Shown here: positions 1 through 5,250 of the stretch, piece by piece
How the letters are laid out: every line of letters begins with the position of its first letter
How positions within the stretch are numbered: position 1 is the stretch's first letter
Assembly: GCA_021799755.1 (NCBI GenBank)
Contig: JAJYZU010000009.1
Coordinates: forward strand, 1-5,250
DNA from: Thermoplasmata archaeon
GTDB taxonomy: Archaea; Thermoplasmatota; Thermoplasmata; Thermoplasmatales; Thermoplasmataceae
Direction: 5' to 3'
Length of the DNA stretch: 5,250 nucleotides
Position numbers and translations under genes: made by a program
The notes under the pieces: generated by a model
The model's database searches: none
Told to the model about the DNA's origin: nothing
Seen by the model: only the letters and a program-made list of their open reading frames with translations

Positions 1-353
1 TAGTGAAGATAGTGGGAAAGAAGGATGAGGGAGCAGGCAAGTATCTGATCTCATTCCATGACGGGCAAAACGTGCTTTCCGAAAACAAGGATCTCAAGCC
101 TGGTGACGTACTGCTGGTTTCTCTTCCCGACAAGAAGATTGAGCAGGTCCTGAAATTGCAACCTGGAAACAAGGTTTTCCTTACCGGTGGTTCGCACGTT
201 GGAAAAATTGCCACCATAAAGAAGATTGAGGTCAAGGAGTCGTCACACTCCAACATGCTGACCCTTGAAGAAGGGTTCGGGACTGTAGTTGACTATGCTT
301 TTGTGGTTGGCAACAACAAGTTCCAGTATGAGATTTCAGAGGTGGAGAATTAA
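1..353 (+). CDS. rps4e: 30S ribosomal protein S4e, C-terminal half (5' end outside window)
   Basis: Ribosomal protein eS4 is a small-subunit protein found in Archaea and eukaryotes but not Bacteria. About 117 codons are visible of a family that usually has about 235 residues, so the window begins mid-gene. The GTG at 3-5 is most likely an internal valine codon, because the family has a conserved K-I-V-G-K stretch exactly here and more protein before it. Visible signs are F-H-D-G-Q-N (visible residues 18-23), V-S-L-P-D (39-43) and a KOW-like segment with T-G-G-S-H-V-G-K-I (61-69), followed by the ending D-Y-A-F-V-V-G typical of S4e. The reading frame is intact to the TAA at 351-353. The stop shares its last base with the rpl5 start, which indicates one operon. 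Confidence 0.95.
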   Translation, partial: VKIVGKKDEGAGKYLISFHDGQNVLSENKDLKPGDVLLVSLPDKKIEQVLKLQPGNKVFLTGGSHVGKIATIKKIEVKESSHSNMLTLEEGFGTVVDYAFVVGNNKFQYEISEVEN

Positions 354-865
354 TGAATCCGATGCAGGAGGTAATCATCGACAAGGTTGTTCTGAATATT
401 GGCGTTGGACAGGCTGGAGACCGACTTAACAAAGCAGCCAAAGTCACCACACTGCTTACAAAGAAGAAGCCGGTATTCACCACAGGCAAGAAGACCGTGA
501 GGGAGTTCAACACCAGAAAGGGCCTGACCATTGGGGTTAAAGTGACCCTGAGGGGTGACGAGGCCAGTGAATTCCTCAAAAGGGCTTTCTTTGCAAAGGG
601 GAACAAGATTCCGATTTATTCCTTCGATAAGCAGGGAAATGCCTATTTCGGTATACCAGACTACACTGAGTTTGAGGGGCTGAAATACGATCCCGAGATC
701 GGCATATTTGGAATGGACATTGCGATCGTTTTCAAGAGGAGAGGCGGTTACAGGGTAGCAAGGAGGAAAATTAACCAGAGGAGCTTGCCATCAAAAATCA
801 GGGTTTCCAAAGAGGAATCTTTAGAATATCTGAAGAAGAACTTTGGAGTCTCAACGGTAGGGTGA
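353..865 (+). CDS. rpl5: 50S ribosomal protein L5 (uL5)
   Basis: uL5 binds 5S rRNA and, with L18, builds the central protuberance of the large subunit. The 170-residue product is of usual archaeal length. Recognisable stretches are V-V-L-N-I-G-V-G (residues 12-19), [14 protein letters not shown] (55-68), [11 protein letters not shown] (112-122) and G-Y-R-V-A-R-R (132-138), all hallmarks of archaeal L5. The ATG at 353 overlaps the rps4e TAA by one base and has GAGGTG at 339-344, eight bases upstream. The next in-frame ATG at 362 would be too far from that site. The TGA stop lies inside the GGTGA that serves rps14. Confidence 0.97.
   Translation: MNPMQEVIIDKVVLNIGVGQAGDRLNKAAKVTTLLTKKKPVFTTGKKTVREFNTRKGLTIGVKVTLRGDEASEFLKRAFFAKGNKIPIYSFDKQGNAYFGIPDYTEFEGLKYDPEIGIFGMDIAIVFKRRGGYRVARRKINQRSLPSKIRVSKEESLEYLKKNFGVSTVG
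861..865 (+). promoter_or_regulatory. Ribosome binding site GGTGA for the TTG start of rps14
   Basis: GGTGA, complementary to the usual archaeal 16S 3' end, contains the rpl5 stop codon and stands four bases before the TTG at 870. It supports the unusual start of this short gene. Confidence 0.75.
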
Positions 866-869
866 AAAA

Positions 870-1031
870 TTGGCAAAAATCAAATTGGAACCAAAAAAGA
901 AGTTTGGACGTAAGGATGGATGCAAGCGATGCGGGAGAAAGAGAGGCTTGGTAAGGCGGTACGGATTGAGATTGTGCAGGCAGTGTTTCAGAGAGACCGC
1001 CCCGTCACTGGGATTCAGGAAGTACAGTTAA
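870..1031 (+). CDS. rps14: 30S ribosomal protein S14, short zinc-ribbon form (uS14)
   Basis: uS14 sits in the head of the small subunit. The frame from TTG at 870 to TAA at 1029-1031 encodes 53 residues, the usual length of the compact archaeal zinc-containing S14. Four cysteines form a C-x2-C-x14-C-x2-C ribbon (C18, C21, C36, C39), with G-R-K-R-G between and [12 protein letters not shown] around the second pair. The protein ends L-G-F-R-K-Y-S, as is typical of the family. The start is TTG with GGTGA at 861-865; I see no in-frame ATG or GTG that would keep the whole protein. It sits between rpl5 and rps8, its normal place in the spc operon. The gene is small and easily missed by length cut-offs. 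Confidence 0.96.
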   Translation: MAKIKLEPKKKFGRKDGCKRCGRKRGLVRRYGLRLCRQCFRETAPSLGFRKYS

Positions 1032-1040
1032 GGTGATTTT

Positions 1041-1430
1041 ATGAGACATGATCCGTTAAATGATATAATAAACCAGATAAAGAACGCTTCAAAAATCGGG
1101 ATACATCAGATCGAGGTTTCTCCTGCGGCAAGAATGACCGGGAGAGTTCTAAGGGTGATGCAGGACTACAACTATCTCAAGAGCTTCGAGGTGATAGAGG
1201 ATAAGATGGGCAGCAAATTCAAGATTACACTCAGTGACACCATCAACAATTGCGGTGTTATCAAGCCGAGATTTCCGGTGAAGATCAAGACACTTGAAAA
1301 ATATGAGTCTCGCTATCTTCCTGCACAGGACTTCGGGATTATAATAATGACCACTACAAAGGGAGTTATGAGTCATGTTGAAGCAAGGAAAAATGGTCTT
1401 GGAGGAAAACTCCTCGCATGGATATATTAG
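1041..1430 (+). CDS. rps8: 30S ribosomal protein S8 (uS8)
   Basis: uS8 is a primary 16S rRNA binder that helps fold the central domain of the small subunit. In several organisms it also regulates its own operon, though nothing here shows that directly. The 129-residue length matches archaeal S8 (about 130). The N-terminus D-P-L-N-D-I-I-N-Q-I-K-N-A is the family's opening helix. The C-terminal block T-T-K-G-V-M-S-H-V-E-A-R (residues 105-116) followed by G-L-G-G-K-L-L-A-W-I-Y is the conserved rRNA-binding end. The ATG at 1041 has AAGGTGAT at 1030-1037, starting within the rps14 stop, and only nine bases separate the two genes. Confidence 0.97.
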   Translation: MRHDPLNDIINQIKNASKIGIHQIEVSPAARMTGRVLRVMQDYNYLKSFEVIEDKMGSKFKITLSDTINNCGVIKPRFPVKIKTLEKYESRYLPAQDFGIIIMTTTKGVMSHVEARKNGLGGKLLAWIY

Positions 1431-1434
1431 GTGA
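1430..1434 (+). promoter_or_regulatory. Ribosome binding site GGTGA deciding the rpl6 start
   Basis: GGTGA begins on the last base of the rps8 stop and lies five bases before ATG 1440. The alternative GTG start at 1431 is inside this element, so it cannot be served by it. Confidence 0.75.
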
Positions 1435-1439
1435 AACAG

Positions 1440-1982
1440 ATGGTCAAATTTGAGAAAATGGAAGAAATTGAAATACCAAAACAGATTAAAGTCACTCTGG
1501 ACAATGGGTTCCTGACAATAACTGGCCCGAAGGGAGAAACCAGAAGAACGTTCAGGGACAACTTTGTCAGAGTTGAACTTTCGGGAAACAAACTTATATT
1601 CAGTATCTCCAAAAACAACAACAGGAGCCGTGCCATCCTCGGCACATGGACATCCATAACAAAACTTCTGTTTAAGGGTGTCACTGAAGGATATGAATAT
1701 GAGATGAAGATCGATTACACGCACTTTCCTATGAGAGTTTCCGTGAAGGGTGATAAAACTGTGATCGAAAACTTCCTCGGAGAAAGATCTGCAAGATCCG
1801 CCCAGATTGTTGGCAGCTGCAAGGTTACGGTCAAGGGGGATAGGGTAACCATAACCGGAATAGACAGAGAAGAAATAGGACACACAGCCTCCAATATTGA
1901 AAGAGCCACCAAGATAAAGGGATTCGATTTGAGAGTATTCCAGGATGGAATATATTTGCTTGGAGGCGAGAACAGTGTCTGA
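1440..1982 (+). CDS. rpl6: 50S ribosomal protein L6 (uL6)
   Basis: uL6 has two related domains and lies near the factor-binding site of the large subunit. From the ATG at 1440 the product has 180 residues, usual for Archaea. The first domain (about 9-85) carries L-T-I-T-G-P-K-G (25-32) and R-S-R-A-I-L-G-T-W (62-70). The second (about 86-172) carries H-F-P-M-R-V (95-100), I-E-N-F-L-G-E (109-115) and the archaeal signature R-V-F-Q-D-G-I-Y (165-172). An in-frame GTG at 1431 would add three residues, but it is part of the GGTGA ribosome site (1430-1434), which is spaced five bases from ATG 1440. I therefore prefer 1440. The stop overlaps the proposed rpl32e start by eight bases. Confidence 0.95.
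   Translation: MVKFEKMEEIEIPKQIKVTLDNGFLTITGPKGETRRTFRDNFVRVELSGNKLIFSISKNNNRSRAILGTWTSITKLLFKGVTEGYEYEMKIDYTHFPMRVSVKGDKTVIENFLGERSARSAQIVGSCKVTVKGDRVTITGIDREEIGHTASNIERATKIKGFDLRVFQDGIYLLGGENSV
1962..1966 (+). promoter_or_regulatory. Ribosome binding site GGAGG deciding the rpl32e start
   Basis: GGAGG lies within the last codons of rpl6 and eight bases before GTG 1975. It favours that GTG over ATG 1945 (upstream of the site) and ATG 1996 (too distant). Confidence 0.65.
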
Positions 1983-2382
1983 GGCAAAACAGACTATGAG
2001 CACTGAGGAGAGAAGGCTACTCAGGTACAAAACTGACCGTGCAAGAAGAAGAGTTGAATTCAGGAGACAGGAATGGTTCAGATACAAGAGGCTTGGAGAA
2101 TCTTGGAGAAAACCCAGAGGAAAGCATTCAAAGCAGAGAGAGCAGCAGGACAGAAGACCTCCAATAGTTGATGCAGGATTCAGAGGACCCGTGTCTGTCA
2201 GAGGACTTCATCCCTCAGGCTACAGAGAAATACTGGTTCACACTCCTGCTGAACTTGATTCCATAGACAGAACAAGGTTCGCAGTAAGGATTGGTTCCGA
2301 TGTTGGTTCACGCAAAAGGGAAATGATCGAGACCAGAGCCGACGAACTGAACCTGAAAATACTCAACAGAGGGGTGAAATAA
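1975..2382 (+). CDS. rpl32e: 50S ribosomal protein L32e
   Basis: eL32 is a large-subunit protein found only in Archaea and eukaryotes. The core is clear: [11 protein letters not shown] (residues 30-40), W-R-K-P-R-G (44-49), G-F-R-G-P (68-72) and the signature V-R-G-L-H-P-S-G-Y (75-83). It then runs to a C-terminus [10 protein letters not shown] chose the GTG at 1975 (135 residues) because GGAGG at 1962-1966 lies eight bases upstream, and this gives an eight-base overlap with rpl6. ATG 1996 (128 residues) is the main alternative and would still keep the whole conserved core. ATG 1945 would add ten unfamiliar residues and a longer overlap. The helix-hairpin-helix N-terminal extension known in some haloarchaeal L32e is absent. 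Confidence 0.93.
   Translation: MSEAKQTMSTEERRLLRYKTDRARRRVEFRRQEWFRYKRLGESWRKPRGKHSKQREQQDRRPPIVDAGFRGPVSVRGLHPSGYREILVHTPAELDSIDRTRFAVRIGSDVGSRKREMIETRADELNLKILNRGVK
2371..2377 (+). promoter_or_regulatory. Ribosome binding site GGGGTGA for the TTG start of rpl19e
   Basis: This GGTGA-type site is embedded in the last rpl32e codons, five bases before TTG 2383. It supports translation from a rare start codon directly abutting the preceding stop. Confidence 0.75.
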
Positions 2383-2835
2383 TTGAGATCAGAAACCGCA
2401 AGGAAGATTGCCGCAGACATGTTAAAAGTCGGAACGTCCAGGGTCTGGATTGATACGAATTCAACCGAGGATATTCTCGAATCTGCCACCCGAGCAGACA
2501 TTCGTGCGCTCATCAGGAGAAATGTCATTCAGGCTAAACCTGCAAAGGGAAATTCCGGTGCAAGGTTCAGGCAGAGGATAAAGCAGAAATCAAAGGAAAG
2601 AAGAAGAGGACCAGGCTCTGTGAAGGGCACAAAATATGCCAGGTTCCCCAGAAAATCCAGGTGGGTTAAAACCATCCGGTCATTGAGGGATGAGTTGCTC
2701 AAGTTGAAACAGAGCGGTCAGATCGACAGGAAGCTGTACAGGAAGTATTACCGCTTTATCAAGGGCGGAACCATACAGTCGAGGGCTCAGCTGGTCACGC
2801 ACGTAAAGGCCGGATCATCAGGTGAAATTAAATGA
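2383..2835 (+). CDS. rpl19e: 50S ribosomal protein L19e
   Basis: eL19 is a very basic, largely helical large-subunit protein restricted to Archaea and eukaryotes. The 150 residues match the family's length. Landmarks are A-R-K-I-A-A-D-M-L-K-V-G-T-S-R-V-W (6-22), I-Q-A-K-P-A-K-G-N-S (49-58), the basic R-R-R-G-P-G-S-V-K-G (73-82) and R-K-L-Y-R-K-Y-Y-R near the C-terminal helix. It starts with TTG at 2383, directly after the rpl32e TAA, with GGGGTGA at 2371-2377 as ribosome site. Family members begin at this point relative to the first helix, and the next in-frame ATG (2419) would cut that helix away, so the TTG start is well supported. The stop overlaps the rpl18 start in ATGA. Confidence 0.96.
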   Translation: MRSETARKIAADMLKVGTSRVWIDTNSTEDILESATRADIRALIRRNVIQAKPAKGNSGARFRQRIKQKSKERRRGPGSVKGTKYARFPRKSRWVKTIRSLRDELLKLKQSGQIDRKLYRKYYRFIKGGTIQSRAQLVTHVKAGSSGEIK

Positions 2836-3329
2836 AGACACCAAGACAGTTTAAGAGAGAAAGAAATGGCTTGACCGATTACAGGAAAAGATACAGACTG
2901 GTCAAGTCCGGATTGCCCAGACTCGTTGTCAGACCCACCTCCAAAAGCGGTGTGGTCCAACTGGTAGAGTTTGGGAATGAAGGGGATCACATACTCAAGA
3001 CCATCACTCCAAAGACCCTCGAAAAAATGGGACTAGGGATCAGGGGGAACAGCACCGCCTCATTCTATCTGATGGGATTTGCAGCTGGCAAATTCGCAGG
3101 TAAGTCCGGAATAGAAGAGGTAATCCTTGATACTGGAAGAAGAAAAATGACCAAGGGAGGCAGGATATCTGCTGCAGTGAAGGGATATGCTGATGCCGGC
3201 GGTAATATACCGCATAGCGAGTCTATTCTTCCTAACAACAAGAGACTCAGTGGGAGCCATTTAAAGAACAAGGATGATATCAAGAAGAATTTAGAAACTT
3301 ACAAGAAAAAGGTGGAAGAGGTAATATGA
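2832..3329 (+). CDS. rpl18: 50S ribosomal protein L18 (uL18)
   Basis: uL18 binds 5S rRNA and cooperates with L5 in the central protuberance. The product has 165 residues, slightly short for an archaeal L18. Recognisable are the basic N-terminus R-R-like block with G-L-T-D-Y-R-K-R (13-20), S-G-L-P-R-L-V-V-R (26-34), V-I-L-D-T-G (97-102), and the C-terminal P-H-S-E-S-I-L-P (127-134), which is characteristic of the archaeal/eukaryotic type. Where many relatives have S-N-K-H after the first strand, this one has T-S-K-S (36-39). The ATG at 2832 overlaps the rpl19e TGA as ATGA, with GGTGA at 2821-2825. The end overlaps rps5 in the same way. Confidence 0.96.
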   Translation: MKTPRQFKRERNGLTDYRKRYRLVKSGLPRLVVRPTSKSGVVQLVEFGNEGDHILKTITPKTLEKMGLGIRGNSTASFYLMGFAAGKFAGKSGIEEVILDTGRRKMTKGGRISAAVKGYADAGGNIPHSESILPNNKRLSGSHLKNKDDIKKNLETYKKKVEEVI

Positions 3330-3994
3330 GCGAAGAACAGTGGATTCCAAAAACAAGGTTGGGAAAATTAGTCTTTGAAGGTAAGATAAAGACTATATCA
3401 GAGGTTATCAGGAGCAAGCTGCCGTTGAAGGAATTTGAAATAATAGATTTCCTTCTTCCTGATCTCAAGGACGAGGTGCTGGATGTTGAACGTGCCCAGA
3501 GAATGACTGACTCAGGCAGACGAATGAGCTATTCCATAACTGCAGTGGTTGGAAACGGTGATGGCTACGTAGGTGTTGGCAGAGGAAGAGCTAAGGAGGC
3601 TGCACCTGCAATCAGAAAGGCAGTGAATAATGCAAAGATGCATATTATGGAAGTCAAGAGAGGTTGCGGATCCTGGGAATGTGGCTGCGGACGGGCACAC
3701 ACACTGCCCTTTGAGGTGAACGGGTCTTCCGGATCTGTTCGTGTAACTTTGAAGCCTGCTCCAAGAGGTGTTGGAAGAGCAGTGGGAGATATTGCCAAGA
3801 TCATTCTTGAAATGGCTGGAATAGAAGATGCATGGGGATTTGCCAAGGGACATACCAAGACCACGGTGAATTATGCTCTTGCGACCTTTGATGCACTTGT
3901 TCAGACATCAAAGATAAAAGTTAATCCATCGATAATTCTAAGTACGCCGATATATGTGGGGAGTGTTTTAAATGCTAGCGGTCATAAGGATTAG
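3326..3994 (+). CDS. rps5: 30S ribosomal protein S5 (uS5)
   Basis: uS5 lies on the solvent side of the small subunit near the mRNA entry site and affects decoding accuracy. At 222 residues it is of archaeal length. The N-terminal [11 protein letters not shown] (6-16) and L-L-P-D-L (43-47) are archaeal/eukaryotic features. The double-stranded-RNA-binding-like domain follows with Q-R-M-T-D-S-G-R-R (58-66) and N-G-D-G-Y-V-G-V-G (77-85). The C-terminal domain has [13 protein letters not shown] (136-148). A cluster C114, C119, C121 and H125 could bind a metal; this C-G-S-W-E-C-x-C pattern is common in archaeal S5, and metal binding is my inference. The start overlaps rpl18 as ATGA, and the end overlaps rpl30 by 23 bases. 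Confidence 0.97.
   Translation: MSEEQWIPKTRLGKLVFEGKIKTISEVIRSKLPLKEFEIIDFLLPDLKDEVLDVERAQRMTDSGRRMSYSITAVVGNGDGYVGVGRGRAKEAAPAIRKAVNNAKMHIMEVKRGCGSWECGCGRAHTLPFEVNGSSGSVRVTLKPAPRGVGRAVGDIAKIILEMAGIEDAWGFAKGHTKTTVNYALATFDALVQTSKIKVNPSIILSTPIYVGSVLNASGHKD
3958..3965 (+). promoter_or_regulatory. Ribosome binding site GGGGAGTG for rpl30, inside rps5
   Basis: The site lies in the coding sequence of rps5, six bases before ATG 3972. It agrees with the family-conserved L30 N-terminus in confirming a 23-base gene overlap. Confidence 0.65.
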
Positions 3995-4469
3995 AGGAAG
4001 CACTGGAGTTAAGCCTAGGGCAAGGAAAACCGGAGAACTTCTGCGCCTCCACAAGATTAACCATATGGTTTTTCTTGACGATACGCCGGAAACCAGGGGA
4101 ATGCTTCACGCATTCAAAGATTATGCTACTTGGGGTGAGATAGACAGGGAAACCATGGAACTTGCACTCAAGTACAGAGCCATGATACAGGGGCACAAGA
4201 AACTTACTGAGGAAAAGATCAAGCAGATAGCGGGAGTATCAAGCTACTCCGAGCTTGCGCAGGCAATTATGGATGGAAAGCTGAAATACGGAAAACTTGA
4301 AGGCGTTGTGCCTGTGATGAGACTTCATCCTCCAAGGAAAGGTTTAGAATACATCAGGAGACAGTATGGCACAGGTGGAACGCTTGGCTACCGTGGAAAG
4401 GATATCAACAACCTGATCAGAAGGATGCTGGTACCGGGGGAGGATCTAAATGGTGAGAAGCAGAACTAA
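3972..4469 (+). CDS. rpl30: 50S ribosomal protein L30 (uL30), archaeal long form
   Basis: uL30 is a large-subunit protein; the archaeal form is about 155 residues and the bacterial one about 60. This one has 165. The start M-L-A-V-I-R-I-R-G is the canonical archaeal N-terminus, which fixes the ATG at 3972 although it lies 23 bases inside rps5. Further landmarks are L-L-R-L-H-K-I-N-H (23-31), R-G-M-L (42-45), D-Y-A-T-W-G-E-I-D (50-58) and [16 protein letters not shown] (138-153). About 12 hydrophilic residues follow the usual end of the fold, partly encoded in the 20-base overlap with rpl15. The ribosome site is GGGGAGTG at 3958-3965. Confidence 0.96.
   Translation: MLAVIRIRGSTGVKPRARKTGELLRLHKINHMVFLDDTPETRGMLHAFKDYATWGEIDRETMELALKYRAMIQGHKKLTEEKIKQIAGVSSYSELAQAIMDGKLKYGKLEGVVPVMRLHPPRKGLEYIRRQYGTGGTLGYRGKDINNLIRRMLVPGEDLNGEKQN
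4439..4445 (+). promoter_or_regulatory. Ribosome binding site GGAGGAT for rpl15, inside rpl30
   Basis: A strong purine-rich site in the rpl30 coding sequence, four bases before ATG 4450. It supports the 20-base overlap of rpl30 and rpl15. Confidence 0.7.
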
Positions 4470-4890
4470 GAAACAGAGAGGCGGCCACTACGGACGTGGC
4501 ATGAAGGCTGGAAGAGGAAAGGGAAAGAGAGGAGGATCCGGAATGGCCGGGCTTGGGAAGCACAGGTGGATATGGATGGTGAAATACGATCCTGAACACT
4601 TTGGTGGCCATGGATTTACTAGCCACCACCCCGGTGAACCAAAAGTTCCCCTGTCACTTGGCGAACTTGCTTCTCTGATTGACAACCTCAAATCCAGGGG
4701 TTTCGTGAACGAACAGAACGGAATCGCTGAAATAGACCTGAAAACAGCGGGGTACCATAAGCTGCTTGGATCAGGGGAATTCAGATTGAAGTCCAAGATC
4801 ATAATACCGGAGGCTACAGAAAAGGCTATAAACAAGCTTTCTGCTTACGGAACTACGGTAGAGGTAGATGGATCAGATTCAGAGGAATAA
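4450..4890 (+). CDS. rpl15: 50S ribosomal protein L15 (uL15)
   Basis: uL15 is a late-assembling large-subunit protein whose extended N-terminus threads into 23S rRNA. The 146-residue product starts with a basic, glycine-rich tail (residues 1-35). It includes G-R-G-M-K-A-G-R-G-K-G-K-R-G-G-S-G-M-A-G (15-34), then G-K-H-R-W (36-40) and H-F-G-G-H-G-F (50-56), as in archaeal L15. The C-terminal part (about 68-138) is the globular domain. The last residues are acidic (E-V-D-G-S-D-S-E-E) and are partly encoded where secY begins. The ATG at 4450 lies 20 bases inside rpl30, with GGAGGAT at 4439-4445. The next in-frame ATG would remove part of the basic tail. Confidence 0.96.
   Translation: MVRSRTKKQRGGHYGRGMKAGRGKGKRGGSGMAGLGKHRWIWMVKYDPEHFGGHGFTSHHPGEPKVPLSLGELASLIDNLKSRGFVNEQNGIAEIDLKTAGYHKLLGSGEFRLKSKIIIPEATEKAINKLSAYGTTVEVDGSDSEE
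4857..4865 (+). promoter_or_regulatory. Likely ribosome binding site for secY, inside rpl15
   Basis: The bases GGTAGAGGT contain two partial matches, GGTAG (4857-4861, six bases before ATG 4868) and GAGGT (4861-4865, only two bases before). The site is weaker than others in the operon, so secY may depend partly on ribosomes that have just finished rpl15. That last point is inference. Confidence 0.5.
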
Positions 4891-5250
4891 ACGAGTTGCT
4901 ATTCCCATCGGCATACTCTATATAATTGAGATTATTGCCTTCGCTTATTTTGGGAAATATGATTACATTTCGCTGATAATTGCTGCGGTACTTACATTCC
5001 CCATATTTGGCCTTTCATACCTCATATTCAGTTATGTGGGACCCAAGAAGAGCAAGTTGTATGGACTGGAATATTTAACATCGAAGCTCCCGGCTGTCAA
5101 AAAAGCCAAGGGGCATGTTCAGTTCAAGTGGAAAATATTCTGGACAGCCCTCGTTGTAGTTTTGTATTTCATACTTACCAACATTTACATCTATGGACTC
5201 AACACCTCACAGACAGTCGATGTGTTCGCATCATTCAGGGCAATATTTGC
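4868..5250 (+). CDS. secY: Preprotein translocase subunit SecY, N-terminal part (3' end outside window)
   Basis: SecY forms the protein-conducting channel in the cytoplasmic membrane. The frame from ATG 4868 is open to the window end (127 codons plus two bases). Residues 65-110, with Y-L-T-S-K-L-P-A-V (69-77), H-V-Q-F-K-W-K-I-F-W-T (83-93) and V-L-Y-F-I-L-T (98-104), match the amphipathic first helix and first membrane helix of archaeal SecY. F-A-S-F-R-A-I-F near the end fits the segment leading to the plug. Unusually, residues 1-64 precede that region and read as two hydrophobic helices (about 10-28 and 34-57) flanked by basic ends. A stop (TAG 4865-4867) directly precedes this ATG, so it is the first possible start. 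It overlaps rpl15 by 23 bases, and secY after rpl15 is the normal order. Confidence 0.92.
   Translation, partial: MDQIQRNKRVAIPIGILYIIEIIAFAYFGKYDYISLIIAAVLTFPIFGLSYLIFSYVGPKKSKLYGLEYLTSKLPAVKKAKGHVQFKWKIFWTALVVVLYFILTNIYIYGLNTSQTVDVFASFRAIF

Noticed and set aside
3..5. GTG at the window edge as the true start of the first gene.
   Set aside because: The protein from here corresponds only to the C-terminal half of S4e, so this is an internal valine of a gene cut by the window.
1945..1974. ATG 1945 as an upstream start for rpl32e.
   Set aside because: The ten residues it adds do not resemble L32e, no ribosome site is suitably placed, and GGAGG at 1962-1966 lies downstream of it and serves GTG 1975.
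1149..2087. Long open frame of 312 codons on the - strand opposite rps8, rpl6 and rpl32e.
   Set aside because: It lies antisense to three confidently identified ribosomal genes, has a low-complexity Cys/Ser/Leu/Phe-rich translation with no recognisable domain, and shows no convincing ribosome site or gap for a promoter. It looks like a codon-bias shadow.
3512..3864. Open frames on the - strand opposite rps5.
   Set aside because: They mirror the strongly conserved S5 coding sequence and show no family resemblance, so I treat them as shadows.
4919..4926. TATATAAT, resembling an archaeal TATA box, just after rpl15.
   Set aside because: It lies inside the secY coding sequence, within the extension's first hydrophobic helix. 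A promoter here would only make sense if secY started near 5057, where the TTG has no ribosome site.
5057..5059. Internal TTG as a canonical-length secY start.
   Set aside because: No GGTGA or GGAGG-like element precedes it, and using it would leave about 165 untranslated bases in an operon with no gap above 9 bases. The upstream frame is also open and encodes a coherent hydrophobic protein.
1..5250. Search for terminators, RNA genes, repeats, CRISPR arrays and mobile elements.
   Set aside because: Coding sequence is continuous with no gap above 9 bases. I saw no direct or inverted repeats or T-rich runs that stand out by eye, and a formal fold or repeat scan was not possible.

Overview
The window is a stretch of an archaeal spc-type ribosomal protein operon, entirely on the + strand. 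The order is rps4e (3' half) - rpl5 - rps14 - rps8 - rpl6 - rpl32e - rpl19e - rpl18 - rps5 - rpl30 - rpl15 - secY (5' part). The S4e, L32e and L19e genes inserted among the universal ribosomal genes exist only in Archaea and eukaryotes, so the source is an archaeon. Ribosome binding sites of the GGTGA/GGAGG type, frequent AGA/AGG arginine codons, TTG and GTG starts and moderate GC content fit a euryarchaeal-type organism. A Thermoplasmata-like archaeon is my best guess from how the proteins read, but this is an inference without any search.

Layout: 1-353 is the C-terminal half of S4e. 353-865 is uL5. 870-1031 is a 53-residue zinc-ribbon uS14 with a TTG start. 1041-1430 is uS8, 1440-1982 uL6, 1975-2382 L32e, 2383-2835 L19e (TTG start), 2832-3329 uL18, 3326-3994 uS5, 3972-4469 uL30 and 4450-4890 uL15. 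From 4868 to the window end is the start of SecY. No non-coding gap exceeds 9 bases. Most junctions overlap by 1-23 bases, and nearly every start has a Shine-Dalgarno-like sequence inside or across the end of the gene before it. I see no promoter, terminator, RNA gene, mobile element, CRISPR array or repeat that I can support.

The genes form one co-transcribed unit. The ribosomal proteins assemble the large subunit (L5, L6, L15, L18, L19e, L30, L32e) and the small subunit (S4e, S5, S8, S14). SecY at the 3' end is the protein-conducting channel on which translating ribosomes dock.

The region is largely ordinary. The one feature that stands out is secY. Its only well-supported start gives about 60 residues before the part resembling the usual archaeal SecY N-terminus, and those residues look like an extra pair of membrane helices. 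The chain of 20-23 base overlaps at the last three junctions is a lesser point of interest.
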